From the NCBI GenBank assembly GCA_043228905.1, contig JBHGNT010000001.1:6386001-6450000 (forward strand): a stretch of DNA of 64,000 bases. The letters are read 5' to 3'. This stretch comes from Azolla caroliniana. Its lineage: Eukaryota > Polypodiophyta. Both the position numbers and the translations under genes were made by a program. Under the pieces are notes generated by a model that made no database searches, had not been told where the DNA came from, and worked only from the letters and a program-made list of their open reading frames with translations. Below, in pieces: positions 49,501-61,382 of this stretch. How positions within the stretch are numbered: position 1 is the stretch's first letter; each line of letters begins with the position of its first letter.

Positions 49501-51672
49501 ATGCGTGAATTCCTTGCAATGCAGACAAGTTATAACCTAGAGATCCTGAGCCTTGGACACAGAGCACCGAGAAGTAAATTGGGATAACAAACGCTGACAT
49601 AATGTTTTATTAGACCATACTTCTCAACACAAGCTTTAAATCTTTTTCCAAATTTATTTTATTGCATTATCTACTACTTGCCCTGAGCCTTTAGTGAGGA
49701 TTACTTCAATGCTTTCTTTTTGGTATTGATCACTTTGCATCTTTGTTTCAATCTTTTTTAGTTCTCAACCCTTTTGTTTATACAAACATTAGGAGGAACC
49801 ATTTAGGGTGAGCACATATTTATGTTTCTTATGGCTTATTCATCAGATACAAAATAAAACTTGTGCAAGTTTAGAACAGAATATCCATGTTGAGAAGAAT
49901 ATTAGTTATGAACTTACCGACTTGAATTCTGGAATTCCATGTGGGTTTTGATAAGGTGCCAAATCTTTGAACTTCAAATCCTGGTCTTCATTCCACAAGC
50001 AAGCATCTGGGTGTGTTGTCAACCATTCTTGAAGTAAATCAAGAGAGAGCTGCAAAGATTAGGAATCCATGTCCAACATGTTAGGTCAATAGAATTCAAT
50101 TCATAATAAAAAGAGGTAAGTGTATTTCTAAGAAAGATTTTCAGCCTCACACATTGCGATGTATGTGATTACAAGAATTTCATAACCATGATCAAAATGA
50201 TGGTCATTGTGTATAATGATGATCAACACAGTATACATTATATATAAGCAAATGCAACCTTCAGAAAAGGATTCAGTTCACCCATGCCAATGTGTTCACA
50301 AGATTTGTCATTACCATCCATAGAGCAGACATACTTAACAGCTTGGAGTTATTTCCAATTCCTTGGTACATACAATTGCACTCATATGTCATACATAATA
50401 GAAGAAATAAATGCATGTATGAGAAAGTAACACCCCCCATGTTCATCATTAAAAATTGCCACAACCATAATCATAAACATAAATGAGGATGAGGATGGAA
50501 GAATAAACATATGTATGCCATGCATAACAAAAGATTTCACCCTCACACGTATCCATACTTGTGATGAAGTGAATTCCCATAGCCATGATCATGACCATAG
50601 CTGCAGAGGGAGACATACATATATACATACATTAGAATACCTAAATACAGGTATAAGCCTCAGAGCTGGTCATGTATGTGATCACAAGAATTCCCATAAC
50701 CATAATGACGGATGCATGCACACATGCATAAGGAAGGATGACCATGCATGTGACCACAACAAAAGCCATATCCATAAAGATGACCGTAGATGATAATGAT
50801 GATGGTGCCATAACAATCAAGATGGACCATAGATGATGATGAAGATGATGAGTGGCTCCACTATAGGATAGAATAAGCAAAAGGCATTTATACAGATGTG
50901 GCCAGAAACATACCTTGTTTTCTGCTAAGCCAAGCTGGATGATACCATTTGGATTCTCTTGTGCATGGAAGGGGTTCTGACGATGTTCTTTCCACCCAAT
51001 GTAATAAGGAGAATCTGCCGCATTCAATACTGAGATAGCTCGAGCCGATACAAAAGAAGGCCGGCGGGGACTCCTTGAAGAGAATCCAGGACGAGACGAA
51101 GAGCCCAAGTAGTTATTCACATCATTCAAAGAGCTTATGCGGGCGAGATTTGAACCCGCGGAACTGGCTCGGGCGAGATTGGATCCTGAGGATCTGGTGC
51201 GAGGGAGATTCGGTCGGGCCCCGTGATCGGGAACAGGGGAATCTTTGGGGGAGATGGATTCTTGGGGAACAGGGGGATGTCCAGAATCTTTGGGGTCAGG
51301 CTCGGAGTCGGATGCGCCGGAATCGGAATCGGATTCCACCGGATTAGGGCGGCGTTGGCGGATGTAGAGTTGGAGGAAGTAGAAGAGTGCACAAGGTATG
51401 AGGGAGCCCCAGAAGACCCCGCCCCGGCCTTGAACCACTCCTTGCAATGGGACGATTATTCGCATAGCGGCGGGCCGAGGAGAAGAAGAGGAGGAGGAGG
51501 AGGAGGAGGGAGGAGATGAAGGTGGAGGTGGAGGTGGAGGTGGAGATGGAGATGGAGATGGAGATGGAGATGGTGATGGTGATGGTGATGGTGACATGGA
51601 GCTTCCTTGGCTCCTGTGGGATGGAAAAGAGATGAGATGCTGTAGCTTCTCTTTGTTTTCATTGGACTCCAA
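46535..51672 (-). CDS. ACS10/12-type probable aminotransferase, copy A
   Basis: Four exons: 51672-50914, 50049-49918, 47655-47495 and 47378-46535; phases close exactly. The conserved family start MRIIVPLQGVVQG lies at 51465, giving 562 residues close to Arabidopsis ACS10. The upstream ATG at 51672 adds 69 residues of Ser-Pro and Pro runs encoded by GGT/GAT repeats and is less likely. After the start comes a conserved hydrophobic segment (FWGSLIPCALFYFLQLYI), a Ser/Pro/Asp-rich linker, then the fold-type I PLP enzyme: DSPYYIGW, LGLAEN, TAGASAA, PSPYYPG, TSPGNPVG, SDEVY and the PLP lysine in YGLSKDF (Lys402), with GLRVG. The family resembles ACC synthase, but Arabidopsis ACS10 and ACS12 behave as amino-acid aminotransferases rather than ethylene enzymes. 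A tandem paralogue lies upstream at 54745-58841. Confidence 0.92.
48714..49005. repeat. Tandem duplication of about 147 bp in intron 2 of aminotransferase A
   Basis: Copy 1 at about 48714-48860 and copy 2 from 48861 share TTTCTCATTC, GAATTTGATTTC.GAG, GAAATTGAAAAGTGAAT and CTTCCAGTTGTTACACATA-like phrases. They lie inside the 49917-47656 intron, so no coding effect. Confidence 0.8.
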
Positions 51673-53629
51673 AGTTCAAACCCCACCCCCAAGTCAAAAT
51701 TTGTTGTGGAAAGAAGTGACCACATAGAAGAGACACACAAGAGAGAAGAAGAAGAAGAAGAAGAAGAAGAAGGGTTTGAACTCTGGACTCTTGGACCCAT
51801 GGCTACTACATATATTATTGGGTATGCACATACTACATCTTATGTTTTGTTGGGCGCTTGGTCTCTCGAACCCTATAACTCTACAAAGGCCTAAGCTTAT
51901 AGTGGGGCTTAAAGCCTTTGCGATCTCTTGTTCATCTCATGTCAACATTGTCTTGGATGAGTCTAGTTTCGATCTGTTGACCCGGTCACTTTGAACCAAC
52001 CACTTTTGTCACTTGATTTTGTGTCGCTTGTCGGCCATCCAATTGTACAAGCACGTTATTATACATATACTATTTGATTTTGTTGTTTTTTCTTCTCGAT
52101 CGTGTGCTCTAGTTTAACCATTTATGGTCGATGCATCCCCGTTTTCTCTCTTTTTGGGATTGACATAGGGTACTCGAGCAGAGAAGGAAGACTCGAGGGG
52201 CAAACCGGGTAAATAAAGGATAGATCATTTTGGTGCAAATAATTGTCAATCATAAAAGATCGTGGCTGTTAGATTACTCGTGATTGTTAATGCTTAGGGA
52301 CATACATTTTGGATTGTAAATATGAACGACTCGGTTGATTTAACTGAAATGAATATAACAATACATGTTGATGTTTATAAATGTCTTGCAATATAAGGAT
52401 ATACTCTTACCATTTGTGATTGTCTTCTAATGTAAAAATATACCCTTGTATTCTTGCATCATGGTGTCTTCTTCTCCTAATATTATGATACTCTAATTGC
52501 TTTTTATAGTGTGCCCCAATATGTAAAGATATCTAAATACTCACCTAAGATGAACAAATTTTCCCTATCATGGGATTTGATCCCTGCAAAAGTGAAGGCG
52601 ATTGGGACAAATTATTTATTAGAGAGTAGGAAGTGACCAATTCATTAAAGAAAAGATAAAATAGACAAGCTCACATGGGCTTAAGCAATTTGATCACGAA
52701 CCACAAAAGAAGGAAGAGGAAATCCCATGATCACTAAAAATGGAAGGAAAATGATGTGTTGTACATAGCACGAAAATAAGTCTAAAAGATGGGTGAAAGG
52801 AATCTTCGATATACTCAAACAAAAAATGTATAAAAGTCTTTTTGTGTTCTAATGATTTGGGAAAACCCATGCGAACTATCTAAAGGCATGCAAACGACAA
52901 GCAACAATAAAGGAGCCAAAGACAAGTTCAAGATTTTCTAAATAATTAGAGTTATTTTATCCTCTCAAAAAGAGGGGAATGTGGATTATGCAACTAATTC
53001 TTATTTATGAAATGTCATAAATATATTTGGAGAGTTGTATAGTCTACTCATGCACTAAAAAACGCCATGGCCCATGACCACTTATCGAACTATCACCTTT
53101 AACAGATTTAAACTCCAATATTTATAACTATCATTCTAATATATGTATAGGGCCATGTACTCTCTTACAATACATATTTGGAGCCTTGATTTTAGAGTGA
53201 TAAGAAAATCTAAAAAAGGTTTAGGGGCTAGAGTGAACATTTGTGGGCTAAATGTAACTTTCTAAGTGAACATTGACAAAGCACATATATGAAACCTACT
53301 AACTTGAACCAATTATAACAAAAAATTTCATTCACCATTGACACTTGATATTTTACAATGTTAAATAGATAAAGTTTGTAAGATTTATGGTAATTTACGT
53401 ATGAATTCAATCGAAATTACCAAATTTGTCATCTCTACATGAACATTTTAGAAATGAATTCTATCAAATGGCCCAATTCACATAAAACAAGTGAAAAAAA
53501 ATCACTTATTTTGTAATTTTTAGTTAGAAAAATGTAAATTTTTTGGTCTCATAGGTCATATTTGAGCGTTGAAGATGGTAATAGAATCTATCTATCTATC
53601 TTTCTCTCGAACACATAGTCATATAAATA
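51673..53629. other. Upstream region of aminotransferase A, intergenic
   Basis: A (GAA)n run at 51736-51770 probably lies in or near the 5' UTR. The rest is AT-rich with no gene recognised. Confidence 0.45.
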
Positions 53630-54108
53630 AATGTTCATGAAAAACACTAAAATGCTACCACTACTAAGTAGCATCATTGCGACATTGATGGTGGAATATG
53701 TTGAATTTCCCATAGGCAAGATTACCACTGTCAACGAAAGAATTTAAACTTGGTTTAATAAACAAAATTGCCACATCAATAATACTTTCAATTTTTGTAG
53801 ATATGCTCTAACTCCATGTCCACCATTGAGTAAAAAAACATTGTGTGTATCCCAATTAAGACACAATCAAGTTGTCTCAATCTACCACTACTAAGTAGCA
53901 TTATTGTGACATTGATGGTGGAATATGTTGAATTTCCAATAGGCAAGATAAACATTGTCAACAAAAGAATTTAAACTTGGTTTAATAAACAAAATTGTCA
54001 CATCAATAATCCCTTCAAATTTTGTAGATATGTTGTAACTCCATGTCCACCATCGAGTAGAAAAACATTATGTATCCCAATTAAGACACAATCAAGTTGT
54101 CTCAATTT
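53630..54108. repeat. Two tandem copies (227 bp) of a dispersed repeat
   Basis: Units start CTACCACTACTAAGTAGCAT at 53655 and 53882 and share GACATTGATGGTGGAATATG, TTAAACTTGGTTTAATAAAC and CAATTAAGACACAATCAAG. The same ordered phrases, more diverged, occur once at 37925-38130. Confidence 0.8.
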
Positions 54109-54600
54109 AATGATTTGGTGGGTATGTATGCCAAATGTGGCGAGATCTTCTAAAATCTTTCAAGCTATGATCTCTTAAACCACACCAATCAGCAAAAATT
54201 CTCATCAAGGGAAAGTGCACAAAGCGTTCAATTGTTTTGATCAACTTGCAAAACAGGGCATCATTCCTAACGTGGTGTCATTCTTTTGAGGCTTTAAGGT
54301 GCATGGAAACATCACATCCATACAAATAGGAACACAAAATCATCTTCAGATTTATAGCATGGCATTGTTTAAGAAAGATATTGTTTCTTGTGCTCTCTCA
54401 AGATGCAGCCACATTTATTTGCATCCAGCTAGTTTGGTACCACAAGAGTTATAGACAAGGGTGAACAAATACACTGACATTATGAGTAGGGGCTGTTTAA
54501 AGAAGGATACTACTATACACTAGCAATGCCTTAGTGGATATGTATAAGAAAATGTGGCATGCCTGCTACAGCAAAAGAAATGCTTGAAGAAATTATATGT
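54109..54600 (+). pseudogene. PPR pseudogene
   Basis: Fragments of PPR repeats can be read with frame changes and stops: GMYAKCGEI at 54122, HKAFNCFDQLAKQGIIPN-like sequence near 54210-54275, then KKDI near 54375, DKGEQI near 54455 and NALVDMY at 54522 followed by a one-base shift before CGMPATAKEMLEE. Wording matches the PPR genes at 41286 and 61383. It directly abuts the 3' flank of aminotransferase B, the same relative position and orientation as the intact PPR next to copy A. Confidence 0.8.
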
Positions 54601-54744
54601 ATACTACTGCCTTTCTCTGTATATAAGCTCATCTATGCAGAGCAAAGAATCAATAATTCTTTATAAGATTGAATATGTGGGCATGTATTACATGGTTATT
54701 TTTAGCATTTGTGTTACATGCAGAAAAATTGATAAAAAATATCG

Positions 54745-57700
54745 CTATTTTATTTTTCTTATGAGCAATCCGAGACGTGTGAAAACCGTATCAACACTCT
54801 CTTCATCTATAGAAGCAAAACAAAGGCGGAACCATCCAGGTTCAGAGCAATGACATGCAAAGCCTGGCGTTGTATTAATCTTTGCTTCATAAAGTAACCT
54901 TTTCCAAAGCTCTTTCTCACCATCACTAGTATTAGACATCAATTGAGATCGAAAATCCACCCAACAATATAATCCTCCATTGCCCTCAGCACATGATATC
55001 CCAGCCTTTCGCAAACCTTCAACTACAGCATTATATCGATCATGTAGCCTCTTCTTATTCTCATCCAAGAAACTCTTAACGAACACCTTGTCCTGAAGTA
55101 AGAAAACTAAAAGCCTTTGTGTATGTGATGAAACACCACAAAATCTTGTAAGATTCCTTGAGGCAGATAATACCTTCTCGTTGGCAGTATACAAGATTCC
55201 CACTCTTAGACCAGCTAACCCAAAATCCTTGGATAATCCATAGATGATGTGTACAAGATTGTGATCATATTCACCTGAACTGAGGATTTGCGATGCACTA
55301 ACAAAAGGGCCATTGTAGACCGAACCAGCGTACACCTCATCACTTACTAAATGTATATGCTTATCTCTTGCAAAATCAAAGAGAGATCTAAAGGTATCCG
55401 GATCGATGACATTGCCCACCGGATTTCCTGGAGAAGTTACCAGCAAACCACGCACAGTTATGCCGCGTCGCTGAGTCTGGCTAAAAGCTTTCTCAAGTGC
55501 ACGTCTTGAAATAGTGAAGCCTTCATTGCTATAACAAGGCACTGGAACAAGCTCAATTCCATTCCTCCACTTGATGTCCCTATCAAATCTTCATGAAAGA
55601 AGAGACATCCAATATATACATATAGTTAACACTTAAGAAAATCTCAAATTGTGGTTTTGATTGATTCAGCTATAGGAGGTCTATTGAATTATTCCCTGAA
55701 ACAATTTTTTTCTTACCCTGGATAGTATGGAGATGGAACAAGGAATGCATCCCCTGCTTCTGCAATACAAAATGACAATATTTCAATTGCAGCACTTGCT
55801 CCTGCCGTCACCACAATATTATCCGCAAGGAATTTCATGTTTCCACCCATGAGTTCCTCCATGAAAGAAGCCATAATCTGAAATCAAGAACAAGTTTCTG
55901 ATATATTAGATATATTAAAAAACAAAAACACAAACTATTGGTTCTATGAATTGGCAATGGTTCGGTTCAGAAGTCTCAAACTTAAAACCACATATAAATT
56001 TGGAAACTTAAACCAAACCGCAAACCTTTAAGCCAAAACCATTCAAACCATTTGAGGAGTTTTCAAGGTCAAACCAAACGCTTCACGATATTTACAAACT
56101 ATAATCCATTAAGCAGCGATTTTAAGATTCGAGTTTGACTTGAACCAGATTGTTGGTGATTGTATACTCAATTTCTTACTTTTCAAGAAAGGGTTATTAG
56201 AAAGAAAACTAAAACTTAAAGAATTGTTAGTGTTCAAAGTTAAAACTTCATAAGAAATATTAAATATTCTATGGTTTATAATGCTAGTTTAAATGTTTAA
56301 TAAATATTTAAAAAATACCCCCCCATACCGTATGAAGGCTAAACCAAACCAAACTCTTGAATCCCCATGCCAAACCGAACCCAAACTTAACCATTTACAA
56401 CTTTCCAAAATATATCCATTTATTTATTTCGGATCTACAGGGTAACTTGTATAAAATATTTGAGGTTTCACTTGATATAAAAATATCAAATTGCTGATCA
56501 AGAAACAAAGTTATGAGAACTGCAGTGTGCAAATTTTGTTAGCAAGCCAGCAATGGGTTATCCACCTGAAAATGCAAATTTGTTTCACAAGATTAAGTAT
56601 AAATAAGGAACTGATAGGGAATCATCTTCTGACAAAGTTCCATGGTCTCTAAGGGACAATTCAATGTGGTTCACTACAAATTCATTCACTGAATTGGTGT
56701 TTTACAAATTCTTCAAAGAATGAATTCCTTTCTGACAAAGTTCCATGGTTTCTAAGGGATGATCCAATGTGGTTTATTACAAATTCATTCACTGAATTGG
56801 TGTTTTACAAATTCTTCAAAGAATGAATTCCTTTCCGACAAAGTTGCATGGTTTCTAAGGGATGATCCAATGCGGTTTATTACAAATTCATTCACTGAAT
56901 TGGGTTTTTACAAATTCTTCAGTGAATGAGTTTCTTCATGTTGTTCTCTAGAGAGCCTAAGCTTTAGACTCATAAAAACTGTGGTAACAAAGGGTTGCAT
57001 ATAGTTATAGTGGATCATGCTTCTCAATGTGAACTTACTCACATTTCCGCATTTATTCTAGTACATGATCCATAATTGTCGAATATTTAGCATACAATAT
57101 GCATGCAATACGTATTCTACCTTTTTTAAAATACTTCGAAAACATAATCTAGAGATAAAAATATGTTAAATACTTTGTAATGTATAAAACATTTTATTTT
57201 TTAGCCAAATTTTGTAATTTTGTAATTTTTGAGAATTTTAAACTGTTTTGGAAACGTTAAATAGTTATAAATATGTAGAATACGTGAAACCCTTCTAAAA
57301 TAGCATTTCTCAAACGTAGAATACGTGTTGAATACTTGAGTATTCTAAACATAAAATACACGTTTTTTTAATAACTTTGACATGATCTACAACATGCCCC
57401 AGGCCTTAGATGTCAATAACTTTGTTTTATTCTTTTGTATAAATTGCTGCATATCATTGTTTATATTTTCCATCAATTGCTTTATATCTTGTGTTTCAAT
57501 TCTTTTACCTGCTCGCTCATTTGCCTCATACAAATGTTAGCAGGACACATCTAGGGGGAATTCTTACAACTTCTCAACATATATATTATACATGCAAGTT
57601 TGTAACAAAATGTTTGTCTCAGGAAGAATTTTAGGTATGAACATACCGATGTAAATGAAGGAATCCCATTATAGTTTTGATAAGATGACAAATCTTTGAA

Positions 57701-58841
57701 CTTCAAATCTTGGTCTTCATTCCATAAGCAAGCATTTGGGTGTGTTGTTAACCAATCTTGAAGTAAATCAAGACAGAGCTGCAAAAATGAGGAATCCATA
57801 TCCAACATGTTTGGTCAAAATATAATTGTATTCAAATAAGAAGTGTGAATTATATTGTAAAAGCACATGAGTGCAATTACAGTGGAGTCATGATACAACA
57901 AAGATGTAAGGTCATGTGCTCCTAGGTAACTGAGGCACACATGGCCCTGCATGTGATCAAAAGAATTTCTATAACCGTGATCATGATCATAGTAGATGCT
58001 GATGATGATGGACACAAACATAACCGTATAGAATAAGCTAATATACATACATACATACATACATACATACATACATACATACGTCATAGAATAAGAGAAT
58101 GCATTTATAAGCCTCACATATATGGCCAATGATAATAAAAAAAAACCATCACCATGATGATGATGGAAGAATACATACATTCCAATGCATGCACAAGCAG
58201 GGATATAGTTTCACGCATGAACAGAGATGATAATACAGATAATGAACCATACATTATGGGATGGAAAGACCAAACGGCATATGTAAAGATAGGTCCCAAA
58301 AACATACCCTGTTTTCTGCCAAGCCAAGCTGGATGATACCATCTGGATTCTCTTGAGCATGGAAGGGGTTCAGACTATACTCCTTCCACCCAATGTAGTA
58401 AAGAGAATCTCCTGTGCCCGATACCGAGATAGCCCGAGCTGAGACAAAGGAAGGGCGGCGGGTGCTTTTTGAAGAGAATCCAGAACGTGAAGAAGAGGAA
58501 GCCGAAGAGCCGTTATTCACGTCAATTGAAGAGCCTATGCGAGCAAGGCTTGAACCCAAGGAGCTGACACGGGTGAGATTCAATCCCACGGAGGTAATGC
58601 AAGGGAGACTCTGAGCAGGGGAATCTTTGGGAACAGGGGAATGCTCTGAATCGATGGGGGTGGGATGGGAATCGGAATCAGAGTCAGAGTCAGAGTCATC
58701 AGAATCGGGTACTGAAGGATTAGGGCGGCGTTGGCGGATGTAGAGTTGGAGGAAGTAGAAGAGTGCACAAGGTATGAGGGAGCCCCAGAAGACCCCAGCC
58801 CGCCCTTGAACCACACCTTGCAAGGGAACAATGATTCTCAT
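54745..58841 (-). CDS. ACS10/12-type probable aminotransferase, copy B
   Basis: Four exons matching copy A in size and phase: 58841-58308 (from the conserved start MRIIVPLQG), 57778-57647 (132 bp), 55877-55717 (161 bp) and 55588-54745 (844 bp), giving 556 residues. An upstream in-frame ATG at 59099 would add a low-complexity Thr-Ile run encoded by GGTGAT repeats and is unlikely. Motifs are as in copy A: N-terminal hydrophobic anchor, acidic Ser/Asp linker, LGLAEN, PSPYYPG, TSPGNPVG and the PLP lysine in YGLSKDFGLAG (Lys396). By eye exon 4 differs from copy A at about 20 of 265 residues, with all cofactor residues kept, so both look functional. Introns have diverged strongly in length and content. 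The tandem arrangement in the same orientation indicates local duplication. Confidence 0.92.
55960..56400. other. AACCAAACC-rich stretch in intron 2 of aminotransferase B
   Basis: Two patches rich in AACC/AAACC words (about 55965-56085 and 56335-56395) with a C run between them. Copy A has no matching sequence, so it was probably acquired after duplication. Class unknown. Confidence 0.4.
56628..56935. repeat. Three tandem copies of about 103 bp in intron 2 of aminotransferase B
   Basis: Units begin TCTGACAAAGTTCCATGG at 56628 and 56731, and TCCGACAAAGTTGCATGG at 56834. Each contains AATTCATTCACTGAATTGG and, 20 bases later, TTCTTCA..GAATGA, which can pair to form a short hairpin. Copy A carries a single diverged counterpart near 48570-48610. 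Confidence 0.85.
58028..58083. repeat. (CATA)n microsatellite in intron 1 of aminotransferase B
   Basis: About thirteen consecutive ATAC/CATA tetranucleotides. Confidence 0.9.
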
Positions 58842-59060
58842 CGGGTCCAGGAGATCAGAATAAGGGGAGGAAGTGCAGGTGGAGATGGAGATGATGGAGA
58901 TGGTGATGGTGATGGTGATGGTGATGGTGATGGTGACATGGAACTTCCTCTGGCTCCTGTGGGATGGAAAAGAGATGAGATGCTGTCTGTGTGTGTGTGG
59001 CTTCTCTTTGTTTTTCATTTGGACTCCAAAGTTGCGGAAAGAAGAGACCAAGGCCCTAGA

Positions 59061-59300
59061 CTCATTCCGAAGAAGAAACAATAGAGAATCGGAACTCATG
59101 ACCGGTCAGGACCAGACCAGACCAGACCGGACCGGACCGGACCCCCCTTCTCATAGTATTATGATGTCGTGATTTAGCCACCCCCCCCCCCTCTCCCCTT
59201 GGCTAAGACCCAATCTCATTCCGAAGAAGCAGCGGTAGAGAATCAGAAGTCGTGACCGGACCGAACCGGACCAGACCCCCCTTCTCCTAGTATTGTAGTG
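59061..59300. repeat. Direct repeat with GACCGGACC runs upstream of aminotransferase B
   Basis: TCATTCCGAAGAAG followed by TAGAGAATC.GAA, GACCGG-rich words and CCCCCCTTCTC.TAGTATT occurs at about 59061-59160 and again at 59215-59295. A C run (59183-59193) lies between them. Confidence 0.7.
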
Positions 59301-59770
59301 TTACCCTCATGCCTCTCTTAAGACTAGCCCAGCCCATCTCACAACCCACCCTTGGACCCCCAATGAGTTTTATGCTCCATGGTTGCTCACACCAGAACCA
59401 ACTGGCATTTTTTGAATCTGCTACTCACTCCCTATCGATATTGTTGGACACTTTTCCTAGGAAGTGATGAACGACCAACCAACGCATTAGAGGGAGTGGG
59501 GAGGGGCGGGATGGGAACAAGTATCGTGAGACTTCTTTCATCGACACTTTATTAACACACAACACACATTGAAGGCAACCTTTCTCTCGCACATCAAACT
59601 GCCCATTAGGACAAAGGGTAGGAAAGCGCTTAGTTCCAAAATCTTATTTACTTTTGTAAGACCTAATAACTCTTTCCTCGTAGGCCATTTCCTTCTTATG
59701 CTCATAGCTTTTTTACAATGGCCTTTAGCTAGATACTATACCTTCCTGCCACATGCATGAGACCATTTTG
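59301..59770. other. Intergenic, no gene recognised
   Basis: Unique sequence upstream of aminotransferase B and left of the LTR-like block. No open frame of note. Confidence 0.4.
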
Positions 59771-60487
59771 TGCGTTGTTGCGTTGTTACGCGTGTGCATG
59801 TAGAAGGGGCAGGACCACGGGGGTCTCGGACGAGGGAGAAGAGGGATGCAAAGAAAACCAACACCGGACACGACCTGGATGCAGCCGAACACAAGAGAGA
59901 GGGAGGGAGAGAGAGAGAGAGACAAAGGAGAGGGAGAGCGTGCGCACGACACTAACTCTTATGCACAGGAAGCAAGCGGTTGTGCTTCTGACACCCCCAA
60001 ATACACCAATATACACAAATACACCAGTATGTATATTACAAGGGAAAGAATACATCCCCGGCTTCGAGCCGAGCCAAGGTAGGTTAGGTTACAACAACAG
60101 TCTGCTACCAAGCCGCAGATTAGGGGAGTTCTCAGGCTCGTCACGCCGAGCGGGGTCTTGCACAAGAGACCGAGTAGAAACAAACCCTAAACATACACGA
60201 ACTCTCGACCCATACGACGAAGAAGAAGAAGAAGAAGAAACTACCTAACCTAAATCTAACAGTATACCCTCCTAACTCAAAATGGGCAACCTTATACAAG
60301 AGACCCCTCCCTTCCTTTTATAGCCCAAGGAGGGAGGGACATTACAATGTGGGATAAATCCCCTATTACATGGGACCCTCTCTCCCAACTTTATTGCCTA
60401 TTCGGCACCACAAAAGCAACCCCTAGCCCCTGTGCTAATTTTGTACAAGGGTGGGTGCACACAGTGCACCTTGCCGATCCTTCCAAC
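59771..60487 (-). mobile_element. Possible LTR-like block, minus orientation, boundaries unresolved
   Basis: On the minus strand a strong TATA phrase (GGGCTATAAAAGG, near 60317-60329) is followed downstream by a leader-like region with GAA/CTT repeats and a GT-rich tail near 60000-60040 that could hold the polyadenylation region. A TGTTGGAAGGATC start would end the block at 60486 on the plus strand, but I found no matching 5-bp target duplication. It is GC-richer than its surroundings. An ordinary gene promoter is the alternative. Confidence 0.35.
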
Positions 60488-61382
60488 ATTCTTCGATTTC
60501 TCACTGTTGACGGTTTTCTCCACGACAACGCGCACCCGCACACACATCAAGGAAAAAATGGTTTGCTCCCATTCTCTTTAGCCTTCTATACTATCTATCC
60601 CCCCTCTATACAATAAACAAGCAATGAAACAAGAAATAGATGTCTTTTCAATGTAGAAGGTTTTTGTCTCAATAAAATGGTGGCAAATGAGATAGGAAAA
60701 AGCTAAACCCGTTTCTGCTTTCACTGCTTTGTATGATCGGGGTATTGTATAAATGCAAGACTTCTAAATGGATCAAGTTTCCTCTTGCTCCACCATAGTA
60801 GGAAGTAGTACAGCAAGTATGTATCATATTTGTGAACTCTATCCATATGGATATTTGAAGTATGAATTCCATCCGCCTTTATACAAAATCAAAACTGTGA
60901 GCTGTAATCTGGGAATTCAGAAGTTGTGATTCATCCGGATGTTGAAGTTTGATTCTACAGACTACAAGGACAAGTTTTTGTATCAATTCATTCCTCACAC
61001 TTCAACATCCAAATATAAGCTCGAAAAGCACATGTTAAGTGTAAATTTGATGTTGGGTCGGGTGAAAGAACCAGATAACAATGCTGGAAAATCTATGCAG
61101 ATGATGCAAACCTTAAATGAAACGTGTAGATTTTGAACCCAATCTAAATGGGAATGCGGAATTTATATCAGAAAGCATCAAATTCTATCGATCATGACAC
61201 TCATATTAAATAACAGGGGAAACATCAATGAAATTCCATGCAGCTCTCTGAGTTCCGCGTGCACATGGAAAGAGGTTTGGAATGAAGTCAACGTGACGGA
61301 ATACAGAGCCTGTAATGACTTCCATCTAGACACATGTTGTTGCCATGTGTGTGTGTGTGTGGCAGGTTCTAACTTCTAAATA
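60488..61382. other. Intergenic, 5' flank of the second PPR gene
   Basis: No recognised gene. Short open frames (60939-61136 and 61194-61379) have no known domain. Presumably includes the PPR promoter. Confidence 0.4.

Noticed and set aside
50515-50793. His/Asp-rich 92-codon frame
   Set aside because: Comes from CATAACCATGATCA-type degenerate repeats in intron 1 of aminotransferase A; low-complexity translation.
56628-56935. CRISPR-like array
   Set aside because: Three adjacent 103-bp copies without spacers, in a plant intron; an ordinary tandem duplication.
59757-60248. 163-codon plus-strand frame
   Set aside because: Composed of GA-repeat translation and GC-rich LTR-like sequence, with no known domain; the opposite strand shows a better promoter layout.
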